Positions 51,533 to 63,470 of a stretch of DNA of 64,000 nucleotides are shown here, one piece after another; within the stretch, counting starts at the first letter, position 1; each line of letters starts with the position of its first letter. A program made the position numbers and the translations under genes. The notes beneath the pieces are model-generated. The model did not search any database and had not been told where the DNA came from. It saw only the letters and a program-made list of their open reading frames with translations. Source of the stretch: Unio delphinus (Eukaryota; Mollusca; Bivalvia; Unionida; Unionidae); the NCBI GenBank assembly GCA_029339505.1, contig JAQISU010000123.1:3952501-4016500 (forward strand), in the 5' to 3' direction.

Positions 51533-51973
51533 ATGTCCAATTTTGATTTAATGGATGCGGCTAAAAAACTCGCGATTAAAAACTTCAGAGGTGTCTTTAT
51601 GAAAGATCAATTACCACATCAACCAAACAGCGTTGAAACCGGAATCATTAATTTAGATAACAGCACCGGACCTGGAACTCACTGGGTTGCATACGCTATT
51701 GATCCACGTGGGATTGTTTATTTCGATTCATATGGATTAGCCCCACCAAAAGAGTTTATGCGGTATATAAAAACCCTTCCAATGAAGACTTGGTATTCTA
51801 CGCTACCAACACAAACGATGATTGACCCACCAATATGTGGCAGCGAAGTATTAAATGTCCTTGACGCTATTTCTAACTCCTTGAGTAACCCAAGCGGAAA
51901 ACCACCACATGTTGTCGTGAATGAATACACTAGCAATCGCTGGCAACGACGAAGTCGTCAAAAACGATTTTAG
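51533..51973 (+). CDS. adenain-like cysteine protease (E2 copy)
   Basis: 146 residues; His, Asp and Cys catalytic residues conserved ('GTHWVAYAI', 'YFDSYG', 'PPICGSE'). The leader just before the ATG is the palindrome GGAATCGAAGATTCC (51517-51531), replacing a different palindromic leader in E1. Confidence 0.92.
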   Translation: MSNFDLMDAAKKLAIKNFRGVFMKDQLPHQPNSVETGIINLDNSTGPGTHWVAYAIDPRGIVYFDSYGLAPPKEFMRYIKTLPMKTWYSTLPTQTMIDPPICGSEVLNVLDAISNSLSNPSGKPPHVVVNEYTSNRWQRRSRQKRF

Positions 51974-51997
51974 AGAGAGAAAGAGTTTTACAATAAC

Positions 51998-52942
51998 ATG
52001 ATTGATATTTGGGGGAGATCTTTGAAATCCAAACCCGATGGCACTGCACCACCTGATTCTGTCAAGGATATAACAAAAAAAATTAAAGATGAAATCGCTG
52101 AGACGTTGAACTTAACAAATGTTGATCCTAATGAAATTGTTGTATTTCAGGACAAACAGGGTAAATTGAAATCTAGTAATATTTCTCTGGATGATATTTT
52201 AGTTAAACAACGAAACGCAATCGAGGATACTATCGCGTTATTTTCCGATCAGGGTAAATTGAAAACCAGTAATATTTCTCTGGATGATATTTTAGTTAAA
52301 CAACAAAACGCAATCGAGGATACTATCGCGTTATTTTCCGATCAGGGTAAACTCAAACCGGGTGTACTCGTTTCGACGATTACAGATCGATTAAAAACTC
52401 TCAACGATGAGTTAAACAATTCTCTGGCTGTACTAAAAATACTTGAATCTAAAATTGAAGATAACGGAAAACAGTTTATATCATTTCGTAGAAATATCAT
52501 TGATAAATTTATTGGAACCCAGTTGGATAAAATTGAAATAAAACTCCCTGATATTAAAAAATCCATCGATGAGACGAAAACTTTCATCGAAGCCGTCAAA
52601 GGTGATTTTTCGAGGATGATAACAATCATTGAAAAAACAAAAATTCCTCATGAGAAAACCAATAACGTAGTATATACAATCCAACACGGATCATTTGAGT
52701 GGACACCTGCAAACAACAAATTAGATATCACTGCAACCGTTAAAGGTATTTATCGATTAACACTAGTAGCACCAATTCAATTTAATATATCATCGTCGAG
52801 TTCATCCGGGGTCAACAATACGATTTCAACGATCATCGACAAGGATACAACTGAACGGTTAACGATAAAAGCCGATGATAAAAGTTTGGCTAAGGCATCA
52901 GTAACATGGTATCTGGAATTCGTAGCGGATTTAAGTAAATAA
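51998..52942 (+). CDS. fibre/spike-like protein, short-shaft version (E2 copy)
   Basis: 314 residues. The N-terminal attachment region matches E1. The shaft has two near-identical 31-residue units (93-bp repeats from 52159 and 52252, 'NISLDDILVKQ.NAIEDTI') and a coiled-coil-like stretch. The C-terminal head (about residues 220-314, 'VVYTIQHGSFEW') shares only scattered residues with E1. Same architecture, different shaft and head. Confidence 0.6.
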   Translation: MIDIWGRSLKSKPDGTAPPDSVKDITKKIKDEIAETLNLTNVDPNEIVVFQDKQGKLKSSNISLDDILVKQRNAIEDTIALFSDQGKLKTSNISLDDILVKQQNAIEDTIALFSDQGKLKPGVLVSTITDRLKTLNDELNNSLAVLKILESKIEDNGKQFISFRRNIIDKFIGTQLDKIEIKLPDIKKSIDETKTFIEAVKGDFSRMITIIEKTKIPHEKTNNVVYTIQHGSFEWTPANNKLDITATVKGIYRLTLVAPIQFNISSSSSSGVNNTISTIIDKDTTERLTIKADDKSLAKASVTWYLEFVADLSK

Positions 52943-52997
52943 CTAAATCGTTCGGATTTCACAATTGAAAACGCTAGTGTTTTTAAAATAAACAACA

Positions 52998-53546
52998 ATG
53001 ACTTTGTCATCGACGCAATGTCGCTATGATCAGGTCAGAGAATTTCAAAATAGACTCAAAACCCTAACTGAGGAATATCAAATAAAAATAAAAAAATACC
53101 GACGAAGAATCACCGCAATTGATGTTATTATATACTCGGTGTCAAGCGTTCTCACTGGTGCCGGAATAATACTTGCATCGGTTACAATGATTGCCCCGGT
53201 CGTAGTTCCAATTTGCATTTCTGCGGTGGCTACAATCGGGGGTATATCAACCGGGATAGCAAAAAAGATATCATCATGCAGCCAGAGTAAACTGCAGAAT
53301 TACTTACTTCAATTTCATATTGCATCAACCGCATACTCGCAATTATCATTGATGATATCGTCGTCACTCGACAATACGATTATATCAGATAGTGAATTCT
53401 CAGCGATGGTCAGTATTTTTGATTCCGCGATATCGAAATTAGAGCGACAACATGAGTATAATAACAATGACAACACCGATGGAATCAGAAAACACGAACC
53501 CAAAAAACAAAATGATCTCAATAATATCAACATTACCAGATTGTGA
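52998..53546 (+). CDS. two-pass membrane protein (E2 copy)
   Basis: 182 residues, same topology as E1, with hydrophobic segments at about 42-85. An AAAACGCTAGTGTTTT palindrome lies 14 bp upstream of its ATG. Confidence 0.7.
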   Translation: MTLSSTQCRYDQVREFQNRLKTLTEEYQIKIKKYRRRITAIDVIIYSVSSVLTGAGIILASVTMIAPVVVPICISAVATIGGISTGIAKKISSCSQSKLQNYLLQFHIASTAYSQLSLMISSSLDNTIISDSEFSAMVSIFDSAISKLERQHEYNNNDNTDGIRKHEPKKQNDLNNINITRL

Positions 53547-53709
53547 ATTCTCAGTGATGGTCAGTATTTATGATTCCTCGATACCAAAATTAGAAATAAA
53601 TCATGAGTATAATGACGACACAGATGGAATTACTTCAACAAGTAGTGGAGAACACGAACCCAGTACAAACGAGTATGATATCAATAACATCTACGAAACC
53701 CGAGTTTAG
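53452..53709 (+). CDS. chimeric small frame (E2 copy)
   Basis: 85 codons with the same two-part structure as E1, generated by the same 151-bp tandem duplication (53394 versus 53545). Kept open in both copies. Confidence 0.5.
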   Translation: MSIITMTTPMESENTNPKNKMISIISTLPDCEFSVMVSIYDSSIPKLEINHEYNDDTDGITSTSSGEHEPSTNEYDINNIYETRV

Positions 53710-54991
53710 TGTGAATTTCCCCTCTCCGGTTCCTGTGAGCGAAATCGCGCTAGCAAAACTACGAATGTATCACAGTTGGCCTAATATTAGATCGGTAGCA
53801 TTTGGTGGTCAACAACCCAATAATTCACTGGTGTTCTCGTATAAGAATAAAGACGACGGTACCCCAGACTGGAACGTCGTTTCCATACCAACTGGGTCAT
53901 ACCAAATAGAACAAATCAATAATGAATTCGCGCGTAGAATAAAATCGATTACTGGAGTAGAGTCAAAAATCGCTATAACAGTTCATGAACCGACGCTATC
54001 ATCCGCCATTGAAATAAAATCAGAAGAATATGTCGTAGATATCTATCAAAGCTCAATAAGAACAGTGTTAGGATGGCCTGAATTACCACCCCAGAGTAAA
54101 ACTATGGAGAAAATCGTTGTTGTATCACCCATACCTAAAAAATCTGATTATATCACAGACAGGATAAAACCTGATAATCCAGTAAAGAGTTATAAAGAGT
54201 TCAGTGTAGAATTTTTTAGTTTAGTGTACCAACCTCCTTTGGGGATTGAACCATCGAGTGAGTTTCATTTGGTTGACAAAGATGAAATCCTTAAAAATTT
54301 CACAGCGATGAATAATGATTTTTCACTGTTGTTAATATCTCTTAAATCCGGTTCTCTCACCCGAGATGAATTTATCAGTGTTGTAGAAACATGTAACAAA
54401 ATCATCAATGACATGGAAACATTTGATTCACAAATTATTCGATTTATACTCGATCACAATAACCCCCAAACGCGAACAATGTTTGCAACGATGTATAAAA
54501 TCCGCGTTGAAGATATTCCAACAGTCAAACTACCAGGATATAACGTACCAGAACTAAAAAAATCTCTCAATGATGCCATCGATGAAGGTTTCCAAAAAAT
54601 CTATGACGCATGTGAAAGGAAATTAACAGAACAACAAACAACTATCCTCAAACATAATAATGATCCAGATGGTGGTGGTAGGCATATCGCTCCGTTCAAC
54701 GTGAATATTTCAACGGTGATTGCGCTTAATTTAGTGTGTGATGTTATCGAAGGAAGCTATCAGATTAATCTAGAGCAATCAAATCAAGCTCAGCAGGGAT
54801 ATATTCTTTATTCATTTGCACCAACAGCTCCTCCAGGATTCCTAATTATTGAAAACCCAATTAATCCTGTCTATATGCGATGCCATAATAATTCATTAAC
54901 CAGAATTAATTTCAAACTCACCGACCAGTCAAATAATCTGATTGATTTACAAGAAGAGGTGTTAGCGATTAGTCTGTTTGTGAAATCCTAA
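53603..54991 (+). CDS. penton-like minor capsid protein (E2 copy)
   Basis: 462 residues. N-terminal about 160 and C-terminal 97 residues nearly match E1. The central insert (about residues 165-355) is unrelated in sequence to E1 but also helical and charged ('FHLVDKDEILKNF'). Confidence 0.82.
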   Translation: MSIMTTQMELLQQVVENTNPVQTSMISITSTKPEFSVNFPSPVPVSEIALAKLRMYHSWPNIRSVAFGGQQPNNSLVFSYKNKDDGTPDWNVVSIPTGSYQIEQINNEFARRIKSITGVESKIAITVHEPTLSSAIEIKSEEYVVDIYQSSIRTVLGWPELPPQSKTMEKIVVVSPIPKKSDYITDRIKPDNPVKSYKEFSVEFFSLVYQPPLGIEPSSEFHLVDKDEILKNFTAMNNDFSLLLISLKSGSLTRDEFISVVETCNKIINDMETFDSQIIRFILDHNNPQTRTMFATMYKIRVEDIPTVKLPGYNVPELKKSLNDAIDEGFQKIYDACERKLTEQQTTILKHNNDPDGGGRHIAPFNVNISTVIALNLVCDVIEGSYQINLEQSNQAQQGYILYSFAPTAPPGFLIIENPINPVYMRCHNNSLTRINFKLTDQSNNLIDLQEEVLAISLFVKS

Positions 54992-55058
54992 AGACTTGAT
55001 CAAATCATTTATTATTTTTTGTTAACCCAGTGACGAAATCACTAGTGATGAAATCACT

Positions 55059-55274
55059 AGCAGCAGAGAGGGTGGATGACCACATCGTTGCGAGCAAAAT
55101 CGTAAAATCTTCGTTTTGCAAAAATGGAGACTTTTTTTTTGGTTAAATGAGATTTTGTTGGAAGTCTTATTTTTTGTCTGAAAACGTAGTGTGTAGGCCA
55201 TTTTTTGTTCGGAAACGTTATCTGGAAGCCTTATTTTTGCTTGAAATCGTGGTCTGTTCACCCTCTCTGCTGCT
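55059..55274 (-). repeat. E2 right terminal inverted repeat
   Basis: 216 bp, reverse complement of 40272-40487. It is preceded by the palindromic cluster 'gaaatcactagtgatgaaatcactag', mirrored next to the left TIR. Confidence 0.95.
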
Positions 55275-55387
55275 CAAGTGGTCAAAAAGAGGAATCCAAG
55301 CAGAAAAAGAGTAATCCACATATAACATACTACAATTACAATTAACAATGATTTATTTGCTTTTCTCGTCTTTTATCATTCATTAAT

Positions 55388-57590
55388 GGTTCAAGTGTTC
55401 ATATGTAGCACTTTAGCTTTAGAAAGCAACAGATTGTCATGTTGCATTTCAAAACATTTTGTACCAGCTGAGGCCATGAATGTTTTGCATACCAGTAGAG
55501 CACTCATTACTGGGTTACTTAGCCTGGACCTGAATTCAGTTTTATTTTTGTTAACAACACTGAACAATCTCTCACAGTCAGCATTAGAATGGTAAAGAAC
55601 CAATATTCCTTTCATAACCTGACAAAGAAGAGGAAATTTATTTCTTCCAGTGATAGAGTCTTTTAGCTGGGAAATAAGGTGCCATTGCACATCAACTCTA
55701 TCTGCATTAAGTATATTGTCAGGTAGAATCCCAACTTGATACTTCAGGAATTCTTCTTCCAGATGATCCAAGTTAGACAAGGGTGGCAATAGAAAGGGAT
55801 ATCTCTTGACAAAGAATCTAACACTTTTGAAGCTTTTTGACTGTCTCTCATTTACATAAGCAACTGAAGCATTTAAAAGCAGTTCATCTCCATATGGGAA
55901 TTTATGGAGCATGTAATCACAGGAAGAGTAGAATTGTGTTCTATGAATTCTCTTGCTTCTGCACCAATAGCTAGATCTTCATTATCTTTCTGGTTTGCAT
56001 GGTCATGAAAGTCAATATTAGTTAAAAGTTTGGCTGATGCGATGATTTCTGGCTTAATAAAACTTATTAGCAAATCTGACAACTGGTTTGACAGAATCTT
56101 GTGCATAATATGAATGCATGGTTCTTCTTTCTGCAAGACATTTGCTGCATCAAACAATGGAATGGCACTCTTCATAAACAAGCAGTACAGTTTTGTAACT
56201 GGATCATTAAGCTTTTTGTAAACCATCTCACATGCTAGTTTTGCCCTTGGAAGTATGAGAAGATCCAGTATGCTTTTTAACAGATTCATACTCTGAAGAA
56301 CCTGATCCAGATGGCTGATGAAATTTTATGTCAAAAGATTTATCTTTCACAGTCATGGTCTGAGCCTGGAGGCCCTCTAGCTGGATAGATAGAGGCCTCT
56401 CAAATAAAAATTCCATGGATTTAAATTTCTTTCTTTCTGCTACACCAATCTCTTTATTGTTAGTATGTCTGTCTATACTTTCATCTCTTGTTCTCTTCTG
56501 ACTTGCAATAACAGATTCTGCTTTTGTACCACTCTTCTTCACTTTTCCACCATGTTTTCTCTGTGCAGATTCACTTTCAGTTTGAAAGAATGCTTGTAAT
56601 GCATCCCAAAGCTCAAGTAAATGGCTAACACATTTGCCAAGGGATAACCATCTTGTACACACATGCTTTATAACTTTATAGTCTTCAAGATCAAACTGAT
56701 CTTGTAACAACTTTAGAGCCTGTTTCCTTTTACTATTTTTCTCCAAATAATAGTAGATATCTATTAATAAATGGCCAATATCTACTTCTAATTTATCAGC
56801 AGCCTTACCAGCAGCAAGGTGCATCAAATGACAGGGGCAACCTGTTATGAACACTGATGGAGACATTTTCAAAATATAGGATGCAACTCCTTTATGAATT
56901 CCAGTCATCATTGATGCATTATCAGCTGCAAACCCCATACAGTTCTGCCAACTTATGTCATGTTTCTTCAAAACATTGTCAAGCAAATCAAAAATGTTTT
57001 GTCCAGTGGAATCTACTGTTAATTCTGGTAAAGAAAGAAGAACACTCATGACTTTGCCTTTTTCACTGTCAAAGTATCTAACACATACTGGGTACAACTT
57101 TTTAACATCATAATCACAACTCCCGTCTGTGGCAATACTAAACGGCCCAATTTTCATTGCTTCTGCAATTTTAAGTGAAGTATCTTCTGCTAAGCACCGA
57201 ACAATATGAGATGATTTTGTTCTTGCACAAGCATATTTTCCCGCAATTTTCGAATCAGGAAACATCCGCTTCAACAAGGGACTAACGTCGTCTGCTACCG
57301 CTAATGGTAGTCCGTGTTCTATTAAAACCTCGGTAAATAAGAAGTTACCTTAGTATTAGAGTTCGTAAGGCGAGCTAATTCGATGTATTTCCTTGTTTTC
57401 ACGTGTTTTTCCACATCAAATTTACCACCATGACCAATGCTAAAATCGTTTCCGCAGTCTGCAATGAGCATTATGCTGTCCTAGAATGGAACGCTGTATT
57501 ATGCCATTCATATATTCATCTTTGAATTTTTGGAGGACTCGTTGTTTTGCTTTTTTCTGATCCATCTGCGAAATTTTTGGGGGAAAAAAT
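55388..57590 (-). pseudogene. hAT-type transposase, broken
   Basis: Minus-strand frames at 56228-57277, 55873-56289 and 55391-55912 are consecutive parts of one transposase. The first shows 'GPFSIATDGSCDYD' and 'GCPCHLMHLAAGKAADK' with 'TRWLSLGKC', the RNase-H-like core. The last has the C-terminal dimerisation region ('HSNADCERLFSVVNKNKTEF'). Frameshifts separate them; a lysine-rich N-terminal start may lie near 57560. It resembles ZBED/KIAA1586-like hAT proteins. Non-functional as read. Confidence 0.85.
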
Positions 57591-58233
57591 GTGCTCTAAC
57601 ATACACAAAGACTAGAATCCATCTTAACATCTGAAGCCATTTAGCGCCAACGATTAGACGTCACGTGATGATGCCCTCGTCGTGTTTGGAGGATTGATTA
57701 CATTTTGCTTTGTTTATTATTGACTTTTTCTAACCCATCTGTGAAATTATTTAAGAGATATTTTTTGCACTCATAAACGCATTGAGAATTTTTTAATACC
57801 TTTTAGCGCAAAAAAACTTTTAGACTGGTTCTGCACTATACAAAATTAGAACAAAGAGTATGTGCATAATGATTTAAACAAAATAGAAACCAGTCTGTTC
57901 TCTCCTCACTAAGCCGCTATAAATAGAATATGAGGTCGAAAGTTTGAAAGTATCTTAGTAACATGATAGTTGCTATAAATAGAACATGAATATTAGGAAA
58001 GTCCACGGACAAGTATACTCGTATATCGTAGTTATGTAGAAGCGGGGTATTTTTTAATTAAAAATAAAACAGTATGTAAAAAATAAAGTAATGCTAATAA
58101 AAACGAAAAAATTTTTTTTTTTGCAAGATGGATATATCGAAAAAGCGTAATCTATAAACGTTAACGCGTAACGCGGAATTTAGTGGGAAAAAGCGTAATG
58201 ATTACGCCAAAAGCGTAATGGTTGGCATGTATG

Positions 58234-58239
58234 CAGAGG
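58234..58239 (+). repeat. hAT target-site duplication CAGAGG (right)
   Basis: Pairs with 40224-40229. Removing the transposon restores the sequence found uninterrupted, in inverse orientation, at about 63590-63620. Confidence 0.85.
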
Positions 58240-60430
58240 GTCCACCATCTTGTAACTTTCCACGATACGTTTAAACTCTGGATCGGTTTTCAAACGGTGA
58301 TCGTACTTGTTCCTACATTTCCACCATTTGGTATCCTTGCTGTTTTAACTTTAAGCGACGATGACAAGTGGCCTCTTAAAAGTCTTCCATAGTACATTCT
58401 AAAAACTGATTTTTGTGTCACGTTGAGAGTGGCAGGTGAAATCAAGAACCATTAAATTCGTACACAATCTTAGGGTTTTCTAAGTCTCAGCCATCCAGTG
58501 AATAATTTCCGATGGTTTATTTGCCGCCTCCATTTCTGGTATGTAAGGTTCATTTGTTTTCCTTATCTCACAAGTATTGTAGCCCTCGTAGGGCTATGAG
58601 TATTGGCGTTTGCCAAAATTGGTAGTTTAAGGGCGGACGACAAAACTGCGTCTTCTAGGGCACAGATCGTTTGCATTTCACTAATGAACACCCTTACGCT
58701 TTGGTAATGGTTAACACGTTGTTAAAGGGGTCGATTCCTCCGTTCCTCATGAACAATTCTCGCAATTTTCCACATCATCGCCGTAAAATGTCCACATCGG
58801 ATCGACAGTATTTTAACATTTGTTCCTGAAAGTCGAAGGGGTCTGAGACGTCAGATTGGTATCAAACATAAAAGCTTCTCGTTGTTCGGTGCGCAAGTTG
58901 TCGGGGTCGTAGTAGTAAGCGTCAGGCAAATGAGGTAGAAATGCATGTTGATTGGCTTTCGTAATGGAAAAGTGCGGGAAAATAGCACTTTGACCATTTC
59001 TGTCATTCAAAACATTTTAGGCATTCGACTCAAAGGCATGGCCAAGTAACTCATCGAATCTTTAAACTGTACTTGTCACACTTGCATTGAAATGAGCTTG
59101 GCTTCGTTCAGAGTGACTTTAGGACGTTCGGGGCTTTGTTTGGTACATTATTTCAGACGATTGTCCATCGTGTACTGAGAAATTGTGAGCCAACACCTTG
59201 GAATAGCCATGGCACTCTCCGTAATGTTCAACGTCCTCTTGACTCCATGTCTTGTTGATCGGGTCTAACATCCATTGGGCATAATTGACCAGTTTGTTAA
59301 GTCATCGAAATATTTTTTCACGTCCTCCATGAATCTTGCTATAATATTGGTAGTGGCTCAAGATAGGTTCTTGGATGCACTTCTCGCCCGCTCGATGAGC
59401 CACACTGAAATTAGAAATGTCCCTTGCATGCATTCGAAATATTTGTTAAAAAATGAAATTTCATTTTTTCTGGTCATCTTCCTCGTCTTCCACTTTCTGG
59501 TGGGGTTGGTACTTTTGAATGTTGCAGTCGTGTTTTAATGCAACGATTTGGCGACGAATGTGACATTGTTTCTTCCCCGAACAAACGTGCGCTTTGGTCG
59601 TATAGATACGTATGACTTGTCCACATGTAGAACACCATTTCAAGAGTTGGCAAGCACTTGTATCTTGAGATGTTGGTAACAGGTAGGGATGACAAATGTT
59701 CGCTGACAAGCCCTGAAATGCATTCGTTTTTATCCTTCATCAAGACTGTTTAGAGACAAAACATCCTCAACATTTTGATCCACAATTCTTGTGGTGTTCT
59801 CGATTGTTATAGACATAGTTACTTTTCTCTCAGTAATAACCGTATTTCCGGAATATGGTAATACTGGTTATGGCATCAAAACGTTCATCGTGATAATAGA
59901 TGTGAATGTATTTTCCGTTTTTGAAATATTTGCCTCGAAACAACAGATTTCCACGCACTTTTTGAGGGTCTTCAAGATTTCTGTCATTTTTTAGCATTTC
60001 ATTAACGCCGCATTTTGTGACTTTGGAAAGGTTAGCTTGCTGTAACTGGAGTTCAGCTTCTCTTCGTCGTTTGACTTCTACCGTATCGTGTTGTGAGCTT
60101 ACGTTCCTCCCACCAAGATGGCACAGGCTAAACACATCTAGTCTTGAATGTTGTTAATTTGAACGAAACTGTTTGGTGTTGCTAAAATCGTTGACAAAAA
60201 AAACATTTGTTTGCTTCCAGCTTTTTTGGGAATTGAAACGTGGGCCATGTACATGCTGAACATATTGAATTTTGTCGATGACTTTGAAAGGTGTAAATTC
60301 TGCTGGCCTGCTATAGGCGATGAATCCCTCTGTTTTCTTCAGCTGCATGTATCACTTGAAATCTTTATATTTCAGCGTGTATATGTATGCCGTTGTTCTA
60401 AATTTTCTAGATGATTGTTTATCCGTCTCT
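58240..60430 (-). pseudogene. Maverick DNA polymerase B fossil, upstream piece
   Basis: Scattered over minus-strand frames: a Cys/His region 'KWCSTCGQVIRI' (about 59620), an exonuclease-like 'AHNFSVHDGQ' (about 59170), 'SYLAMPLSRMPK' (about 59040), 'PDAYYYDPDNLRTEQREAF' (about 58910) and 'CRSDVDILRR' (about 58790), in the order of classical Maverick PolB. Many stops. It continues across the hAT insertion at 39835-40229. Not related in detail to the E1/E2 polymerase. Confidence 0.8.
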
Positions 60431-61475
60431 CAAATGTGGTAGTAATGTTCAGGTTTTATTGGTGTTGGACGTTGGCTTGGCGTAGACCCTCTGGGTCTGG
60501 ATTCTGGTTCACTCATGTCATCTTCAAAATTACTGGTATAGATTTGAACCAACATTTTAACTACTGTGCGATGTGTCATGTAACGTTACTGCCTCTTACT
60601 TTCTACTCCTTTTTCCACGAAATGGCGCGTTAGTTTCATCTTGATTGCAAAATGTCAAATGACTAAATTTTAAACGTCATAGACTCCTATATATAAATGT
60701 AAGGTCAGTGTCTTCCCGACATAAAGGGTCATTGTTTTCTCTCAAAGTATTCAATTCACTCGCAATCCCACAAGAATATGGAAGAGACAACACATATCGA
60801 ACTTCTTATCAAAGCTTTGCGAGGTGTCATGTTATCTTATTACCTAATATTGATGTTGCAGTTGAATGAGAAAGACTTGTTTTGCTTTTTTCTGCTGTTG
60901 AAAAAATTCCTCTAATTCTTTTTTCTGGCTCTGTTTAAAATCATCGACGAGCGGTAAGGAAGGAAAAGTGCCGAAGGTGCTGATAAGGGAACAAAGTATT
61001 GTGATGAGAGAAAATCCAACCAATCCCAATTAAAATCATTTTCTTCTGGAAGTAGACCTTTGTTTGCTTTAGTAGCCGTTACTATGCCATCACTCCTCGT
61101 CTCCACCGTCGGCGCACCCAATTCATTGTCTTTGTAGTCATGTTTTAACTCTGTCGCATTGATTCACTGCGCAGAGATATTATCACACCAGAATAGTGAA
61201 TTTGACGTCATGGGTAGCTTTCTTCGGATTGGAAGACAAACTCCGCACTGTGGTTGAACTTTGTAACCCGTGTTAGGATTGGTGACAGAACTAAATCCGT
61301 TTCGATCTTCTCTTCCACTTTAAATAACCGCGGTTCATCTCAGTCTATTCACATGTTCTCGTCACAAGATGTGGACTAACGTAGAATCGTCTACCCTCAT
61401 GTCGTCGATGCTGTTCAACCTAGACAAAATCTTGAGATTTTGGAAAAATAAATCGAGATAAACTATCAGAAATTG
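60431..61475. other. unrecognised DNA between two polymerase fossils
   Basis: Short frames only; the minus frame at 60844-61029 has a Lys/Gln-rich tail ('QSQKKELEEFFQQQKKAKQ') that could be another decayed viral gene. Nothing can be assigned. Confidence 0.35.
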
Positions 61476-63260
61476 TGCCCAAAGTCTGTCGATGTACATA
61501 TCTCTACGTAATAGTTACAAACCAACACCAATGTGGGTTCTGCAAAGGTCTGTTATAAATGTAAAGAATTTCGACAGTTGTTTTGAATGGGCAATTTTGT
61601 CCGCGTTATACAAGGTTCATGATAACCAAGACCTGCCTCGAAAATGCAGCGAAATAATGGGTCAATTCAATTTAGATAATATTTAATTTTCTGAGCAAGT
61701 TACGAAGGCTACACAAAAATTTGAAATAAGAACCTAGATATCACCCTTAATATGTCTGCGTAGAATAAAGACTTTTATTTACATTAACTAATCCCACGTG
61801 GACAAATCCAGCTTTGATTTGTCCTTACGGAGTGAACATGGAGAAATATTCTCAATTTTACTGCACTGCAACGAAAGATTAAATTTCATTAGATCATATA
61901 CGTGGATCTCGAACGTCTCAATGTTTTAGCAGAAAGCTATCATTTCAAAGACGGGCCTAATAACAACCAAACAACACAAGTTGTTGAACAAACTAAATGC
62001 GGGTTTTATTCATAGTATTTAGGTGTGACCGGCAAAGTGAACCACTAAAGTTGTGTCCAGGATTCAGTTGAGTTTATTTTTATTATGAAAAAAATAAAAT
62101 AAAAGATTCAAGTTACGTAGAATTGGATTCGACAACATCTGTATTCACCAACATTCATGATTATGACTGATAATAACATTTGTGATTTTTCCGCTGACAC
62201 TCATTGCTGAATCTGTGGAACTTTTAGCTCCATCAAAAAAAGTTCAAGACCATTCTCGTATCACTGGCACACAAAGAGGAGCCGTACACAACTCATGCAA
62301 CTACAATTTTACCCAAGCAACACATAAATCTCAGTAGTGCTTTGTAACATGTGTGGGTGTGATGGCTACCTAACAATGCAAGCAGTAGCCACAGCGTTAA
62401 AAAAAACAACAAATAAACAAACAATGTCGTATTCAAAAGAGCATGGGAAAATACAAGATGTTTAGATTAGATCAACTCTGATTCATTGATTCATTATAGT
62501 TTTGAATTCGTCCTTGGACAAGTTAGTGAGCAATCTAACAGTGACACTGTAACACCAACAAGGACTTGAAAACGAGAAAATGTTTGTTTCCAGACTAGAA
62601 CATATGTGACTATGACAAATATGCTAAACCTCAGTTGACGCCGATTGCAACATTGAGTTCATCGCTGTCACCTTAAGTTATTTCAGAGAAAGAATATAAA
62701 CACGCAGTGTTTGGTCAGCATTTGATGAGTATCACAATCTATATCTGCGCACTGATATGATGTTGCCTGTTGATGTGTATGAAACATTTCGTGACACTGC
62801 TATGCACGTTCACAAGCTCGATCTTCCACATTACTTTTTATCACCAGGAATGGCTTGTGGCCCGTTGTTGTCCAAAACAAAAGTCGGGTTGGAATTATTT
62901 GCCGATATTGGCCAACATGTGTATTGGCGATAATTCTATGGCATGTCACAGATACCCTCGTGCAGCATCGCAAACATGGAAGGGAACGACTCCTCTACCC
63001 TTAACAGTTACATCGTGTATTTAGATACCAATAACCATTATAGTTGACAATGATGCGGCATTTGCCTAAATACACCTACACCTACCCACCGTCGGTCTTT
63101 GAATCCAGAAAGATGTTTGCATGTGGACTTCTTGTCGATCACAGTAAAAACATCGATACTAAAACTGTCAAAACATTTTGCCATTATCGGGTCAAAATGT
63201 TATACACGGAACGTACTGGGGATATTAAACAGGCAAGGTCGCCAGTAGATCTTTGAAGCC
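61476..63260 (+). pseudogene. second, different Maverick-type polymerase B fossil
   Basis: The plus-strand frame at 61492-61686 has 'INVKNFDSCFEWAILSALY', matching the start of a Polinton PolB/rve-linked family. At 62750-63030 'DVYETFRDTAMH', 'LDLPHYFLSPGMACG' and 'YIVYLDTNNHY' correspond to the pre-palm and motif A of the 'DANNLYGWAM' type of polymerase. The stretch between (61690-62740) is degraded. Stops throughout. Confidence 0.7.
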
Positions 63261-63470
63261 CCATACGTGTAGATTTGTTTCGACCTCAATACTAGAAAGT
63301 ATGTGTATGTGTGTGTAGTTTTTAACGTAACTTAAAAAAAATATCAGTCATATTGCTACGATGTCTGCAATGTGACAGTTTATAGTTATGTCTAGCACTG
63401 GGGAATATGTCATCAACAGTTGAACCGGTTGGTTTGATATCGATCTCGCCTGTGGCACCTGTTTATCTTT

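Larger units (their letters stand above)
40272..55274. mobile_element. provirus E2, Polinton/adintovirus-like, 15.0 kb
   Basis: 216-bp TIRs and a perfect 5-bp target duplication CAAGT (40267-40271 and 55275-55279). Same gene order and orientation as E1, mostly well over 90% identical, but without the Cys-rich zinc-ribbon gene and with different fibre, penton insert and structural-protein middle. It lies 42 bp inside the left end of a hAT-like transposon. Confidence 0.93.
40230..58233 (-). mobile_element. hAT-like DNA transposon (~3.0 kb) interrupted by provirus E2
   Basis: The 14-bp perfect TIRs CATACATGCCAACC / GGTTGGCATGTATG define it. Subterminal repeats 'aaaaagtgtaatcc' and 'aaaaagcgtaat' occur at both ends. 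Excluding E2 and one target duplication it is 2,996 bp. It encodes a broken hAT-type transposase. A 6-bp duplication is shorter than the usual 8 bp of hAT elements. Confidence 0.85.
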
